A stretch of DNA of 64,000 bases, from assembly GCF_021869765.1 (NCBI RefSeq), contig NZ_CP084580.1, forward strand, positions 4,030,001 through 4,094,000. The letters run 5' to 3'. Source of the stretch: Chryseobacterium sp. MEBOG06. GTDB taxonomy: Bacteria; Bacteroidota; Bacteroidia; Flavobacteriales; Weeksellaceae. Under the pieces are notes generated by a model, which saw only the letters and a list, made by a program, of their open reading frames with translations, had not been told where the DNA came from and searched no databases. Positions 1-7,330 of the stretch are shown piece by piece (the first letter of the stretch is position 1; every line of letters starts with the position of its first letter). Both the position numbers and the translations under genes were made by a program.

Positions 1-106
1 TAAGAAAAAGCGTTCCATAAATCATTAAGCGGTAAGGTCTGATGAATGGGACAAGCTGCTTATAAATTCCGAATAAAGTAACTGTTCTGTTAAAAGGTTT
101 TGCCAT
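1..106 (-). CDS. ABC exporter (permease-ATPase type), N-terminal fragment
   Basis: The minus strand from an ATG at 106 reads 35 codons to the window edge without a stop. The peptide begins MAKPFNRTVTLFGIYKQL and continues with PFIRPYRLMIYGTLFL, an amphipathic lead-in followed by the first membrane helix. This is how MsbA-like exporters with fused membrane and ATPase domains typically begin in Flavobacteria. Only the start is present, so substrate cannot be judged. It is divergent from the flavohaemoglobin operon. Confidence 0.6.
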   Translation of the reverse strand, partial: MAKPFNRTVTLFGIYKQLVPFIRPYRLMIYGTLFL

Positions 107-285
107 GAATCATAGTATAGGTCTTAGTAAAATTAAACCTTTTTTAAAACAATTCATAGAAAAACCAGGCTTAATACCTGCTTATTTTCTCATCCGGACC
201 AAAACCATTTAATCTCCCTGTATTCAAAATGACTTTCCTAGTTCCGGAAGTTTATTCTACCCTACTTTTTTTGAAATTACGCATT

Positions 286-324
286 ATTATTAATTGTTGT
301 ATTTAAAATACAACAATTAATAAT
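286..324. promoter_or_regulatory. Perfect 39-bp palindrome, probable NsrR-type operator
   Basis: Two 19-base arms (286-304 and 306-324) are exact reverse complements around one central base. The core GTTGTATTTAAAATACAAC has the ATTTnAAAT centre of the known NsrR operator. The palindrome ends six bases before a TAnnTTTG -7 box, so bound repressor would cover the -33 region. The gene two positions downstream encodes an NsrR-like Rrf2 protein, the obvious candidate ligand. Confidence 0.7.
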
Positions 325-329
325 TTTTG

Positions 330-337
330 TACATTTG
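330..337 (+). promoter_or_regulatory. -7 promoter box of the hmp operon
   Basis: TACATTTG matches the flavobacterial consensus TAnnTTTG. Transcription should begin a few bases downstream, near 343. This rules out the in-frame TTG at 335 as start of the flavohaemoglobin gene and leaves the ATG at 362. Confidence 0.6.
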
Positions 338-361
338 TACCATCACATAAAAAAAGACCAG

Positions 362-1564
362 ATGAATAACGATCAAAAAGCACTTGTAAAAGCAACAGTA
401 CCAGTTTTAAAAACGAATGGAACCGATTTAACAAAACATTTTTATACAAGGATGTTTACGCATAACCCTGAACTGAAAAACATTTTCAATATGAGTAACC
501 AGGCCAGCGGAAAACAGCAGAATGCTTTAGCTGGAGCTGTATTAGCCTATGCTGAGCACATTGAAAATCCTGAAGTTCTTATCAATGTTTTAAGATCTAT
601 CGGAAATAAGCATGTAAGCTTAAATATTAGCCCCGAGCAATATGATATTGTTGGACTTCACTTGATTTCTTCAATAAAAGAGGTTCTTGGGGAAGCAGCA
701 CATGATCAACTCGTAGAAGCATGGACACAAGCCTATAATGAATTGGCTCAAATTATGATTTCTATTGAACACGAACTTTATCAATCTACCTTACAAAAGG
801 ATGGAGGATGGAAAGGATGGAGAGCGTTTGTAATTGCAGATATTGTGGAGGAAAGCAGTGAAATTAAATCATTCTACCTAAGTCCTAAAGATAATCAAGC
901 CATTGCCAACTATCTTCCAGGACAGTATATTTCGGTGAAGACATTTGTTCCTGCATTAGGACATGAACAGCCAAGACAGTATAGTTTATCATCAGCCTTC
1001 AACCCAGATCATTACAGAATATCCGTGAAGAGAGAAAAAAACATTCAGAATTTGCCTGATGGGGTTGTTTCAAATGTATTGCATCAAAAAATATTAGGTG
1101 ATGAAATATGGGTCAGCGCTCCTGCCGGTGTTTTTTATGCCAATCCAATATCTGAAGATCCGTTGGTACTAATAAGCGGCGGCGTAGGCGTAACTCCATT
1201 GTTAAGCATGCTGGAAACTAAAAAAAATACGCTACAGAATAACACGGTAGTCTGGCTTCATAGCTGTAGAGATGAAAATGTACACGCATTTAAAGACCAT
1301 GTAAATCAACTAAACACTAATAATCAATGGCTTACTACTCATGTTTTTTATGAAACTATTGAAAATGAGTCTCATTTTGTCAGAAAAGGAAGAATAAACT
1401 TACATGAAATTAAAGAGGAAATTCTTATTGATAAAGCAAAGTATTACATTTGTGGACCCGAAGCATTTATTAAAGCTCAATATGACTCTTTACTACAGCT
1501 AGGTATTGCCAAAGAAGATATTCTCTATGAGGAGTTTGGGCCTCAACTGCTTCATCTAAATTAA
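362..1564 (+). CDS. hmp: Flavohaemoglobin (nitric oxide dioxygenase)
   Basis: This cytoplasmic enzyme converts nitric oxide to nitrate with O2 and NAD(P)H. The 400-residue protein has the usual family length and order: globin domain (about 1-140), FAD domain (about 150-260) and NAD domain (about 265-395). Visible haem-pocket residues are Tyr28, Gln52/53 and proximal His84 (in GNKHVSL). The FAD motif RQYSLSS and the NAD motif ISGGVGVTPL are intact. The ATG at 362 is preferred to a TTG at 335 because that TTG lies inside the -7 box. It is first in an operon with an NsrR-like regulator six bases after its stop, so autoregulated induction by NO is likely. Confidence 0.95.
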   Translation: MNNDQKALVKATVPVLKTNGTDLTKHFYTRMFTHNPELKNIFNMSNQASGKQQNALAGAVLAYAEHIENPEVLINVLRSIGNKHVSLNISPEQYDIVGLHLISSIKEVLGEAAHDQLVEAWTQAYNELAQIMISIEHELYQSTLQKDGGWKGWRAFVIADIVEESSEIKSFYLSPKDNQAIANYLPGQYISVKTFVPALGHEQPRQYSLSSAFNPDHYRISVKREKNIQNLPDGVVSNVLHQKILGDEIWVSAPAGVFYANPISEDPLVLISGGVGVTPLLSMLETKKNTLQNNTVVWLHSCRDENVHAFKDHVNQLNTNNQWLTTHVFYETIENESHFVRKGRINLHEIKEEILIDKAKYYICGPEAFIKAQYDSLLQLGIAKEDILYEEFGPQLLHLN

Positions 1565-1570
1565 AAATCA

Positions 1571-2020
1571 ATGAAACTGAACCATTTTACCGACTATAGT
1601 TTACGAGTATTAATTTATCTAAATCAAAACGATAAGGCTTCTTCATGTTCTTTGGATGAATTATCCGGAAAACTGAATATACTCCGTAATCATCTTATTA
1701 AAGTGGTTCAGTTTCTAGCTCAAAAAGACCTAGTCATAACGAAAAGAGGAAAAAATGGTGGAATTACCATTTCTGAAAAAGCTAATAAGACTGGATTAGG
1801 AAGTCTCATCCATTTATTGGAACAAGATGATACCCCCATCATTAATTGTTTTGCAAAATCTTGTGTGTTTGTCTCCTATGATTGTAAACTAAAATCATTT
1901 TTAGACACCGCTTATCAAGCTTTTATTGACAGTATGAACCAGCATCATTTATCTGACCTCGCTTTTAACCATTGGGAAATTATCTTTGCCAATCAGAAAA
2001 ATGCTACAAACAGTAATTAA
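1571..2020 (+). CDS. nsrR: Rrf2-family regulator, NsrR-like
   Basis: The 149-residue protein has an N-terminal winged helix beginning MKLNHFTDYSLRVLIYL, as in NsrR and other Rrf2 regulators, and a wing with KRGKNGG. Three cysteines (Cys93, Cys98, Cys105) sit where NsrR and IscR bind an iron-sulphur cluster; spacing is CX4C then CX6C, slightly different from the CX5CX5C recalled for Escherichia coli NsrR. The cluster would sense NO and release DNA. It lies directly after hmp and probably binds the palindrome at 286-324. Its stop overlaps the start of the following small gene. Confidence 0.85.
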   Translation: MKLNHFTDYSLRVLIYLNQNDKASSCSLDELSGKLNILRNHLIKVVQFLAQKDLVITKRGKNGGITISEKANKTGLGSLIHLLEQDDTPIINCFAKSCVFVSYDCKLKSFLDTAYQAFIDSMNQHHLSDLAFNHWEIIFANQKNATNSN

Positions 2021-2198
2021 AAGCCTGTTTATTACGGCTATCATCACTTTTACATTAAGCTCATTACACAATAGTGAAAAGATTGATGACGAATATTTTA
2101 TGTATGACTGGTTAGAGGCATGGTCTATTGCACTGACGATAACTTTAACATTCAATATTCTTATTTTTCCCAATTGTAAATTCATGAGAAAAAACTGA
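2001..2198 (+). CDS. DUF2798-like small membrane protein
   Basis: This 65-residue protein starts MLQTVIKSLFITAIITFTL and has two predicted membrane helices. The second follows the motif YDWLEAWSIAL, which resembles the conserved W..AW..A part of the DUF2798 family; function of that family is unknown to me. The reading frame overlaps the last 20 bases of the NsrR-like gene, so translation is probably coupled and the protein belongs to the NO-response operon. A TTG five codons upstream is an alternative start. Confidence 0.65.
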   Translation: MLQTVIKSLFITAIITFTLSSLHNSEKIDDEYFMYDWLEAWSIALTITLTFNILIFPNCKFMRKN

Positions 2199-2235
2199 AC
2201 AAATCCATTAAAAAGTTTTTGCTATAAAATTTGTC

Positions 2236-3297
2236 TTATCCTTCATACATATACGTCGTCAGATAATGCAGTTCAGATTTGCTTGCTTCTTTCGACTCTT
2301 CTTTTGCCTGTTCCAGTGAATACTGGGTATTGATTTCTTTTTTCTGGAATACAAAAGAGTTATTAGCATTCTTATCCACCACATCATTAAAGATATGTTC
2401 TATTTCGGAATTCGCTAATGAAGCAAAACTTATATCTTCGAAGCCATACATCAGCCTCAGATCGTCAAACTGTTTAAAGTTATCGTTTACAAATCCTTGT
2501 AAATGAGCCTTGGAATCAAAATTACCTGCCCAGATGTTGTAGGCATATTTTTTCTTTTTAGGCTTATCCAAAATACTTTGGTACACGAAGTTTTCACCAA
2601 GATATGCTTCTCTTACCTGCGGATCATTAGCCAGGTCTTCCGGAAGTCCTTCTTTCAGGATCTTTCCTTCAAACATAATATAAGTTTTGTTGGTAATTGC
2701 CAAAGTCTGCTGTACGTTGTGGTCGGTAATCAGGATTCCGATATTCTTATCCACTAAGCTTCTTACAATTTTCTGGATATCTTCTACTGCAATAGGGTCT
2801 ACTCCTGCAAAAGGTTCATCCAACAGGATAAAATTCGGGCTTGTGGCAAGACAACGTGCAATTTCTGTTCTACGTCTCTCTCCTCCGGAAAGAAGATCTC
2901 CTCTGTTTTTACGAACATGCTGTAAAGAAAATTCTTCAATCAGTTCATCACATTTGATCTGCTGCTCTCGCTTTGAAAGCTTAGTCAGCTGTAATACTCC
3001 CATAATATTCTCTTCTACAGACAGCTTTCTGAAAACGGAAGCTTCCTGAGCAAGATAACCGATTCCTTTTTGGGCTCTACGATACATTGCATCTGTAGTA
3101 ATTTCCTGTTTATCCAGGAAAATTTTCCCTGAAGTGGGCTTAACCAACCCTACGATCATATAAAACGATGTGGTTTTCCCTGCTCCATTCGGACCCAGCA
3201 AACCTACAATTTCCCCCTGTTGAACCTGTACAGAAACGCCTTTTACAACTTTTTTAGGACCGTATTCTTTGATTAAGTTTTCTCCTCGTAAAATCAT
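2236..3297 (-). CDS. lptB: LptB-type LPS export ATPase with a C-terminal extra domain
   Basis: This is the ATPase of the LptB2FGC machine that extracts lipopolysaccharide from the inner membrane. Residues 1-239 are a complete LptB: Walker A GPNGAGKT (about 35-42), signature LSGGE (136-140), Walker B ILLDEP (157-162) and switch His193. Normal LptB stops near residue 240, whereas this protein has 353 residues. The extra 114 start with a lysine-rich linker and a stretch YNIWAGNFDSKAHLQGFV that resembles the start of Imm22/DUF4284 domains. That match is made by eye. No lptA/lptC neighbour is visible. The promoter is almost at the start codon. Confidence 0.9.
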   Translation of the reverse strand: MILRGENLIKEYGPKKVVKGVSVQVQQGEIVGLLGPNGAGKTTSFYMIVGLVKPTSGKIFLDKQEITTDAMYRRAQKGIGYLAQEASVFRKLSVEENIMGVLQLTKLSKREQQIKCDELIEEFSLQHVRKNRGDLLSGGERRRTEIARCLATSPNFILLDEPFAGVDPIAVEDIQKIVRSLVDKNIGILITDHNVQQTLAITNKTYIMFEGKILKEGLPEDLANDPQVREAYLGENFVYQSILDKPKKKKYAYNIWAGNFDSKAHLQGFVNDNFKQFDDLRLMYGFEDISFASLANSEIEHIFNDVVDKNANNSFVFQKKEINTQYSLEQAKEESKEASKSELHYLTTYMYEG

Positions 3298-3301
3298 AGG
3301 G

Positions 3302-3309
3302 CAAATATA
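3302..3309 (-). promoter_or_regulatory. -7 promoter box of lptB
   Basis: On the minus strand TATATTTG matches TAnnTTTG and lies only four bases before the lptB ATG. An overlapping TATTTTTG a few bases further up, with a TTG 17 bases before it, is an equally good box. Either choice gives a leader of a few bases or none. Confidence 0.4.
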
Positions 3310-3452
3310 TCAAAAATATAAATTCTCTTTTACAGCAATATCAACTTTATTATCTGAAAATATAAACCTGTCTGGTTTTTACCTTATTGTAACTTTTTCT
3401 TAATTAAGACTACTTATCATATAATCAATCAACCTATTACAAATAATAAAAA

Positions 3453-3746
3453 ATGGAAAATTACGGTTATACAAAAACGGAAAATAGGCAGAGCTACCAA
3501 AATAATGCTCCTTACCGCTCGGAAAAGAAAATTCCTGCGGCATTATTAGGTATTCTCGTAGGCTGGCTGGCCTTAAACAAGTTTTATCTGGGATACACCA
3601 AAGAAGGTATTATTCAGCTGGTGCTTAATATTGTTACTTTAGGTGCTGCTTCTGTTATCCCTTTTATTGAAGGCATTCTGTACCTGTTTATGAATGATAG
3701 GCAATTTGATGACACCTATGTTTACGGAAGAAAAGGCTGGTTATAA
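3453..3746 (+). CDS. TM2 domain membrane protein
   Basis: This is a 97-residue protein. After a polar head of about 30 residues comes a TM2 domain: KKIPAALLGILVGWLALNKF, a short turn with FYLGYTKEGIIQL, and a second membrane helix ending near an acidic loop (IEGILYLF). TM2 proteins are inner-membrane proteins of unclear function found across bacteria. A possible small reading frame and an unknown 242-residue protein follow on the same strand. Confidence 0.85.
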   Translation: MENYGYTKTENRQSYQNNAPYRSEKKIPAALLGILVGWLALNKFYLGYTKEGIIQLVLNIVTLGAASVIPFIEGILYLFMNDRQFDDTYVYGRKGWL

Positions 3747-3747
3747 A

Positions 3748-3930
3748 ATGACACCTTCTCTGAAAGCTGATCAGCAAGATCGAATTCTGACAATCCCTTT
3801 ATTAGCTCAAGGATTAATGATGGTTTACTATTTAATTTCCATAATTTTACCGGCTTCAAATCAAGAATTAAATTATTATGGAAAACAATCAGGAACTGAC
3901 AGATCTGCTTGCATTAGATCTGGGTCTTAA
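3748..3930 (+). CDS. Possible 60-residue single-helix membrane peptide
   Basis: An ATG one base after the TM2 gene stop opens a 60-codon frame with one hydrophobic segment (ILTIPLLAQGLMMVYYLISI). Its last 53 bases overlap the next gene in another frame, and the C-terminal residues read like an out-of-frame shadow. It fills the otherwise empty gap between the two genes, which is the main reason to list it. Confidence 0.3.
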   Translation: MTPSLKADQQDRILTIPLLAQGLMMVYYLISIILPASNQELNYYGKQSGTDRSACIRSGS

Positions 3931-4606
3931 TATTACCAACCGAAGGCCCTATGCCAAAGAAGTATTTAAATGGCAGGATATCGACCTCCTTCCACATTCT
4001 TCTGCTGATACGCTGCTTTGTGAAATCTTTGAATGGAATGGCCGGAACTGGAGAACAACGGGAAATAATCTTATCGGCTATTTATTCTCTGATGAGGCTT
4101 TAAGAACCGTCAAAGCACAGCTAATCAATACGCCCAAGCATCCTGCTCTCATCCCTGACTTTGAGTTTACCAAAGACAGCATGATTGAATATGGTCTGGC
4201 ATTACCATCGTTATTCAATATCGGTATCAACGGGAATATTAAAGAAGCTAAAAGCTTTTCTGTAAGGGTCAATAATGTTACCAAATCCAGAATCACCAAT
4301 ATTGATTCTCCCGGTATTGAAATTCTGAAGAACTATTCACTTTTCACACAGGAAAGCTCTAAAACCTACAGGAGAAATATCAAGTTTAATTATCTGAGTA
4401 CTTCGTTATTCTATGCGGAAAGTGTGGAAATTTTTCTGGAAAAAGAATCTGCTGTCGGCTTAGACTTAAGTTTTCAGACTCAGAATGTAGAAGTGGAAAC
4501 CAGGACTGATACAGAAACTGAAAAACATTTCGTATTAAAATATTCCGGAAATCAGGCCCCTTTTGCAGCAAAATTTACGAAAGGAAAAGATTTCAATATT
4601 ATGTAA
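3878..4606 (+). CDS. Unknown 242-residue cytoplasmic protein
   Basis: I do not recognise this protein. It has no signal peptide and no clear membrane helix. The sequence looks rich in beta strands, especially from residue 110 on (alternating hydrophobic stretches around FSVRVNNVTKSRITN and FVLKYSGNQAPFAAKFTKG). The N-terminal part has several tryptophans (FKWQDIDLLP, FEWNGRNWRTTG). It follows the TM2 gene on the same strand and may be co-transcribed with it. A hairpin at 4645-4675 lies 38 bases after its stop. Confidence 0.75.
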   Translation: MENNQELTDLLALDLGLNITNRRPYAKEVFKWQDIDLLPHSSADTLLCEIFEWNGRNWRTTGNNLIGYLFSDEALRTVKAQLINTPKHPALIPDFEFTKDSMIEYGLALPSLFNIGINGNIKEAKSFSVRVNNVTKSRITNIDSPGIEILKNYSLFTQESSKTYRRNIKFNYLSTSLFYAESVEIFLEKESAVGLDLSFQTQNVEVETRTDTETEKHFVLKYSGNQAPFAAKFTKGKDFNIM

Positions 4607-4644
4607 TCAATATGTATTCTTTCACCTCTGACATGGATCATAAA

Positions 4645-4675
4645 AAACCGGCCGTTCTATAAGAACAGCCGGTTT
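4645..4675. terminator. Hairpin between convergent genes
   Basis: AAACCGGC at 4645 pairs with GCCGGTTT at 4668-4675, and GTTCT pairs with AGAAC inside around an ATA loop. The plus strand continues with a short T run; the minus strand has a longer one. It probably ends the 3878-4606 transcript and may also stop read-through from hemB. Confidence 0.65.
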
Positions 4676-4850
4676 CATATTTAATACTGGATTAATCAGG
4701 ACACGCTAAATGCTCTACAACACATGGCTTTTGATCTTTATTATTTCTTCTTGAAATAGGTTGAACCACATCTATTTTTTATGGAGATGAGGTTTTAAAA
4801 AACAGATTATCAACTCGTCATTAACGTTCGTATCCTGATTCAGCAGTTCA

Positions 4851-5840
4851 TTATTTATTCAACAAAATTGCAGCTTCTTTTGCAAAGTAAGTAAAGATCA
4901 TATCAGCACCGGCTCTTTTGAAGCACGTAAGACTTTCAATGATCGTTTTATCATTATCCAGCCAGCCGTTCTGTGCAGCCGCTTTTACCATTGCATATTC
5001 TCCGCTTACGTTATATACCGCAATAGGAAGATCAATAGCTTCGCGCACTTTGGAAACGATGTCCAGGTACGGAAGTCCCGGTTTGATCATGATAACATCA
5101 GCCCCTTCTTCAATATCTTTATACACTTCGTTTAATGCCTCACGCGAATTGTGGAAATCCATCTGATATGTTTTTTTATCTTTCGGAATTTCCATATCAT
5201 CCTTAGGAGCACTGTCTAAAGCGCTTCTGAAAGGTCCATAGAAAGAACTTGCATATTTGGCAGCATAGCTTACGATTCCTACATCAGCAAATCCGCTTTC
5301 TTCCAATGCTTCACGAATCACCATTACTCTGCCGTCCATCATATCACTAGGTGCCACAAGGTCTGCTCCTGCTTCTGCGTGAGATACTGACATTCTGGCC
5401 AATGCATCATTGGTAGCATCATTTAAAACTTTACCGTTTTCAATAATTCCGTCATGACCATAGATTGAATAAGGATCTAATGCCACATCCGGCATAATAA
5501 TCATTCCCGGAACGGCATCTTTGATCGCTTTGATCGTGTTCTGCATTAATCCGTCTTTGTTCCAGGCTTCTTTTCCGGTGTTGTCTTTTAAGTGTTCTGA
5601 CACTTTCATGTACAAATTGACAGCTTTTACACCCAAAGAAAATAATTCCTTACATTCCTTCACTGTTAAATCTATACTCCGCCTAAAAATTCCCGGCATC
5701 GACGGGATCGCTTCCTGCTTGTTTTCGCCCTCCATTACGAAGATCGGCATTACAAAATCATCAGTTGTAAGCACATTTTCTCTTACCAAACTTCTGATAG
5801 ATTCATTAACTCTAAGTCTTCTATTTCTTGAATGTATCAT
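4851..5840 (-). CDS. hemB: Delta-aminolevulinic acid dehydratase (porphobilinogen synthase)
   Basis: This cytoplasmic enzyme condenses two 5-aminolevulinate molecules to porphobilinogen in haem synthesis. The 329 residues match the family length. The Schiff-base lysines are visible in YAAKYASSFYGPFRSA and in MIKPGLPYLDIV. The metal loop reads ALDPYSIYGHDG, with aspartates in place of the cysteines of zinc-type enzymes, so it should be a magnesium-type enzyme. It stands alone and is divergent from a small secreted protein. Confidence 0.95.
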   Translation of the reverse strand: MIHSRNRRLRVNESIRSLVRENVLTTDDFVMPIFVMEGENKQEAIPSMPGIFRRSIDLTVKECKELFSLGVKAVNLYMKVSEHLKDNTGKEAWNKDGLMQNTIKAIKDAVPGMIIMPDVALDPYSIYGHDGIIENGKVLNDATNDALARMSVSHAEAGADLVAPSDMMDGRVMVIREALEESGFADVGIVSYAAKYASSFYGPFRSALDSAPKDDMEIPKDKKTYQMDFHNSREALNEVYKDIEEGADVIMIKPGLPYLDIVSKVREAIDLPIAVYNVSGEYAMVKAAAQNGWLDNDKTIIESLTCFKRAGADMIFTYFAKEAAILLNK

Positions 5841-5868
5841 TTTGGAATACTTTTTGAATAAGTTTCTA

Positions 5869-5876
5869 CAAATTTA
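5869..5876 (-). promoter_or_regulatory. -7 promoter box of hemB
   Basis: The minus strand reads TAAATTTG, matching TAnnTTTG, 28 bases before the hemB ATG. Confidence 0.5.
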
Positions 5877-5921
5877 ATATAAGTTCTACAAAAAACTATT
5901 GTAAGAAATTGCAGAATTTAT

Positions 5922-5929
5922 TATATTTG
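5922..5929 (+). promoter_or_regulatory. -7 promoter box of the T9SS-sorted small protein
   Basis: TATATTTG lies 20 bases after a TTG at 5899-5901, the usual spacing of the flavobacterial -33/-7 promoter. The coding ATG is 29 bases further on. Confidence 0.6.
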
Positions 5930-5958
5930 TTATATATATTCGAGAAATTATAAATTTG

Positions 5959-6309
5959 ATGAAAAAACTTTTACTTTTAATTCTACTTACAGGCACTTTT
6001 GTTGGATTTTCCAACAATTTAAAAGCTCAACTGAGAGAGCCCGGTTCCATCACTCAAAAAGCTGATGATGGAGTGTTGCTTGCCTATCCAAATCCCGCAA
6101 AGGATTTTCTTATCGTTAAGGCAAAAGATTCTTCTTTAAGAATCAAAAGTGTGACTTTCTATTCTATTTTGGGTATGCAGGTTGCCAGCTATACCGTAAA
6201 TATGAACTCCGGCGAGATTAATATTGAAAAATTAAAACCCGGAAAATATATGATCCGATATCTTTTAAGTGACAACATGCAAAAAGTTACTCAAATCGTA
6301 AAACAATAA
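5959..6309 (+). CDS. Small secreted protein consisting of little more than a T9SS sorting domain
   Basis: The 116-residue protein starts with a clear signal peptide (MKKLLLLILLTGTFVGFSNN, then LKAQ). From about residue 40 it is a type A T9SS C-terminal sorting domain: LLAYPNPAKDFLIV, a middle strand FYSILGMQVASYTV, and the end LKPGKYMIRYLLSDNMQKVTQ. There is almost no cargo between signal and sorting domain. It should be exported by Sec, then carried by T9SS to the cell surface or medium. A TTG just upstream is not needed as start. Confidence 0.85.
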   Translation: MKKLLLLILLTGTFVGFSNNLKAQLREPGSITQKADDGVLLAYPNPAKDFLIVKAKDSSLRIKSVTFYSILGMQVASYTVNMNSGEINIEKLKPGKYMIRYLLSDNMQKVTQIVKQ

Positions 6310-6314
6310 ATTAG

Positions 6315-6340
6315 AATCCTGATAATCATCAGGATTTTTT
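6315..6340 (+). terminator. Intrinsic terminator after the small T9SS protein
   Basis: AATCCTGAT (6315-6323) pairs with ATCAGGATT (6328-6336) around a four-base loop, followed by a T run. It begins six bases after the stop codon. Confidence 0.8.
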
Positions 6341-6414
6341 CTTTTACTTCATTCTATTTTAATATTTCCGTAACTTTCAGCACTTTTTTATACTAATTGT
6401 AAAAAGACAATTTA

Positions 6415-7326
6415 ATGCTAAAAGCTGAACATATTAAAAAGACCTATAATGCCGGGAAAAAAGTGGCACTGGATGATTTTAGTATCCATGTTCCACAAGG
6501 CAGTATTTATGGCCTTTTAGGACCCAATGGGGCTGGAAAAACTTCTTTCATCCGGATCATCAACCAAATTACCCAAGCCGACTCAGGAGAAATCTTCATC
6601 AATGGAGAGAAACTGAATCCCAACCATATCAGAGATATCGGATATATGCCCGAAGAAAGAGGGCTGTATAAGAATATGAGTGTAGGTGATCAGATTCTTT
6701 ATTTCGGAGAACTGAAAGGCATGAGTAAGAATGATGCTCTGAATGAAGCTAAAAAATGGTTTGATAAACTTAACATCGATCAATGGTGGAAAAAGAAGCT
6801 TTCTGAGCTTTCAAAAGGGATGGCCCAAAAAATTCAGTTTGTGGTCACAGTACTCCACCGACCTCATCTTTTAATTCTGGATGAGCCTTTCTCAGGTTTT
6901 GACCCTGTAAATGCCAACTTAATCAAAGATCAGATTATTGATCTTAAAAATAATGGTACAACGATTATTCTTTCTACCCACAGAATGGAAAGTGTGGAGG
7001 AAATGTGTGATTATGTTGCTTTGATCAACAATTCCAAGAAAATCATTGACGGGAAGGTTTTTGATGTAAGGGAAAGATTCAAGAAAAACATTTTTGGAAT
7101 TACACTTTCTGAAGTAAATAGTGATGAACTTGAAAGTTTTAAAAACAAGTACGAGATTTTTAATTTTTCAAATGAGAATAATCTTATTTCTTTTGATCTG
7201 AAAAATGAGGCCAGCCAGAATAATATTCTTCTTGACCTGGTACATGTAGGCAAAGTGAGATCATTCGACGAGAGAATTCCGAGTATGAATGAAGTATTTA
7301 TTAATGCCGTAAGTAACCATTCTTAA
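6415..7326 (+). CDS. ABC transporter ATPase, NatA-like
   Basis: This 303-residue ATPase powers the membrane partner encoded four bases downstream. Walker A GLLGPNGAGKTS is at about residue 40, the signature is LSKGMAQKIQF, and Walker B is LLILDEPFSGFDP, followed by the switch histidine in STHRMES. About 90 residues follow the ATPase core, as in NatA/CcmA-type proteins. The partner has NatB-like topology, so the pair is an ABC-2 type exporter. Substrate is unknown; Na+ efflux is only known for the Bacillus namesake. Confidence 0.9.
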   Translation: MLKAEHIKKTYNAGKKVALDDFSIHVPQGSIYGLLGPNGAGKTSFIRIINQITQADSGEIFINGEKLNPNHIRDIGYMPEERGLYKNMSVGDQILYFGELKGMSKNDALNEAKKWFDKLNIDQWWKKKLSELSKGMAQKIQFVVTVLHRPHLLILDEPFSGFDPVNANLIKDQIIDLKNNGTTIILSTHRMESVEEMCDYVALINNSKKIIDGKVFDVRERFKKNIFGITLSEVNSDELESFKNKYEIFNFSNENNLISFDLKNEASQNNILLDLVHVGKVRSFDERIPSMNEVFINAVSNHS

Positions 7327-7330
7327 TTTT

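Noticed and set aside
107..285. tRNA or small RNA gene in the left intergenic region
   Set aside because: No cloverleaf or conserved structure could be drawn; the region serves divergent promoters.
335..361. Longer flavohaemoglobin start at a TTG
   Set aside because: The TTG overlaps the TACATTTG -7 box, so it is not transcribed; ATG 362 gives the family N-terminus.
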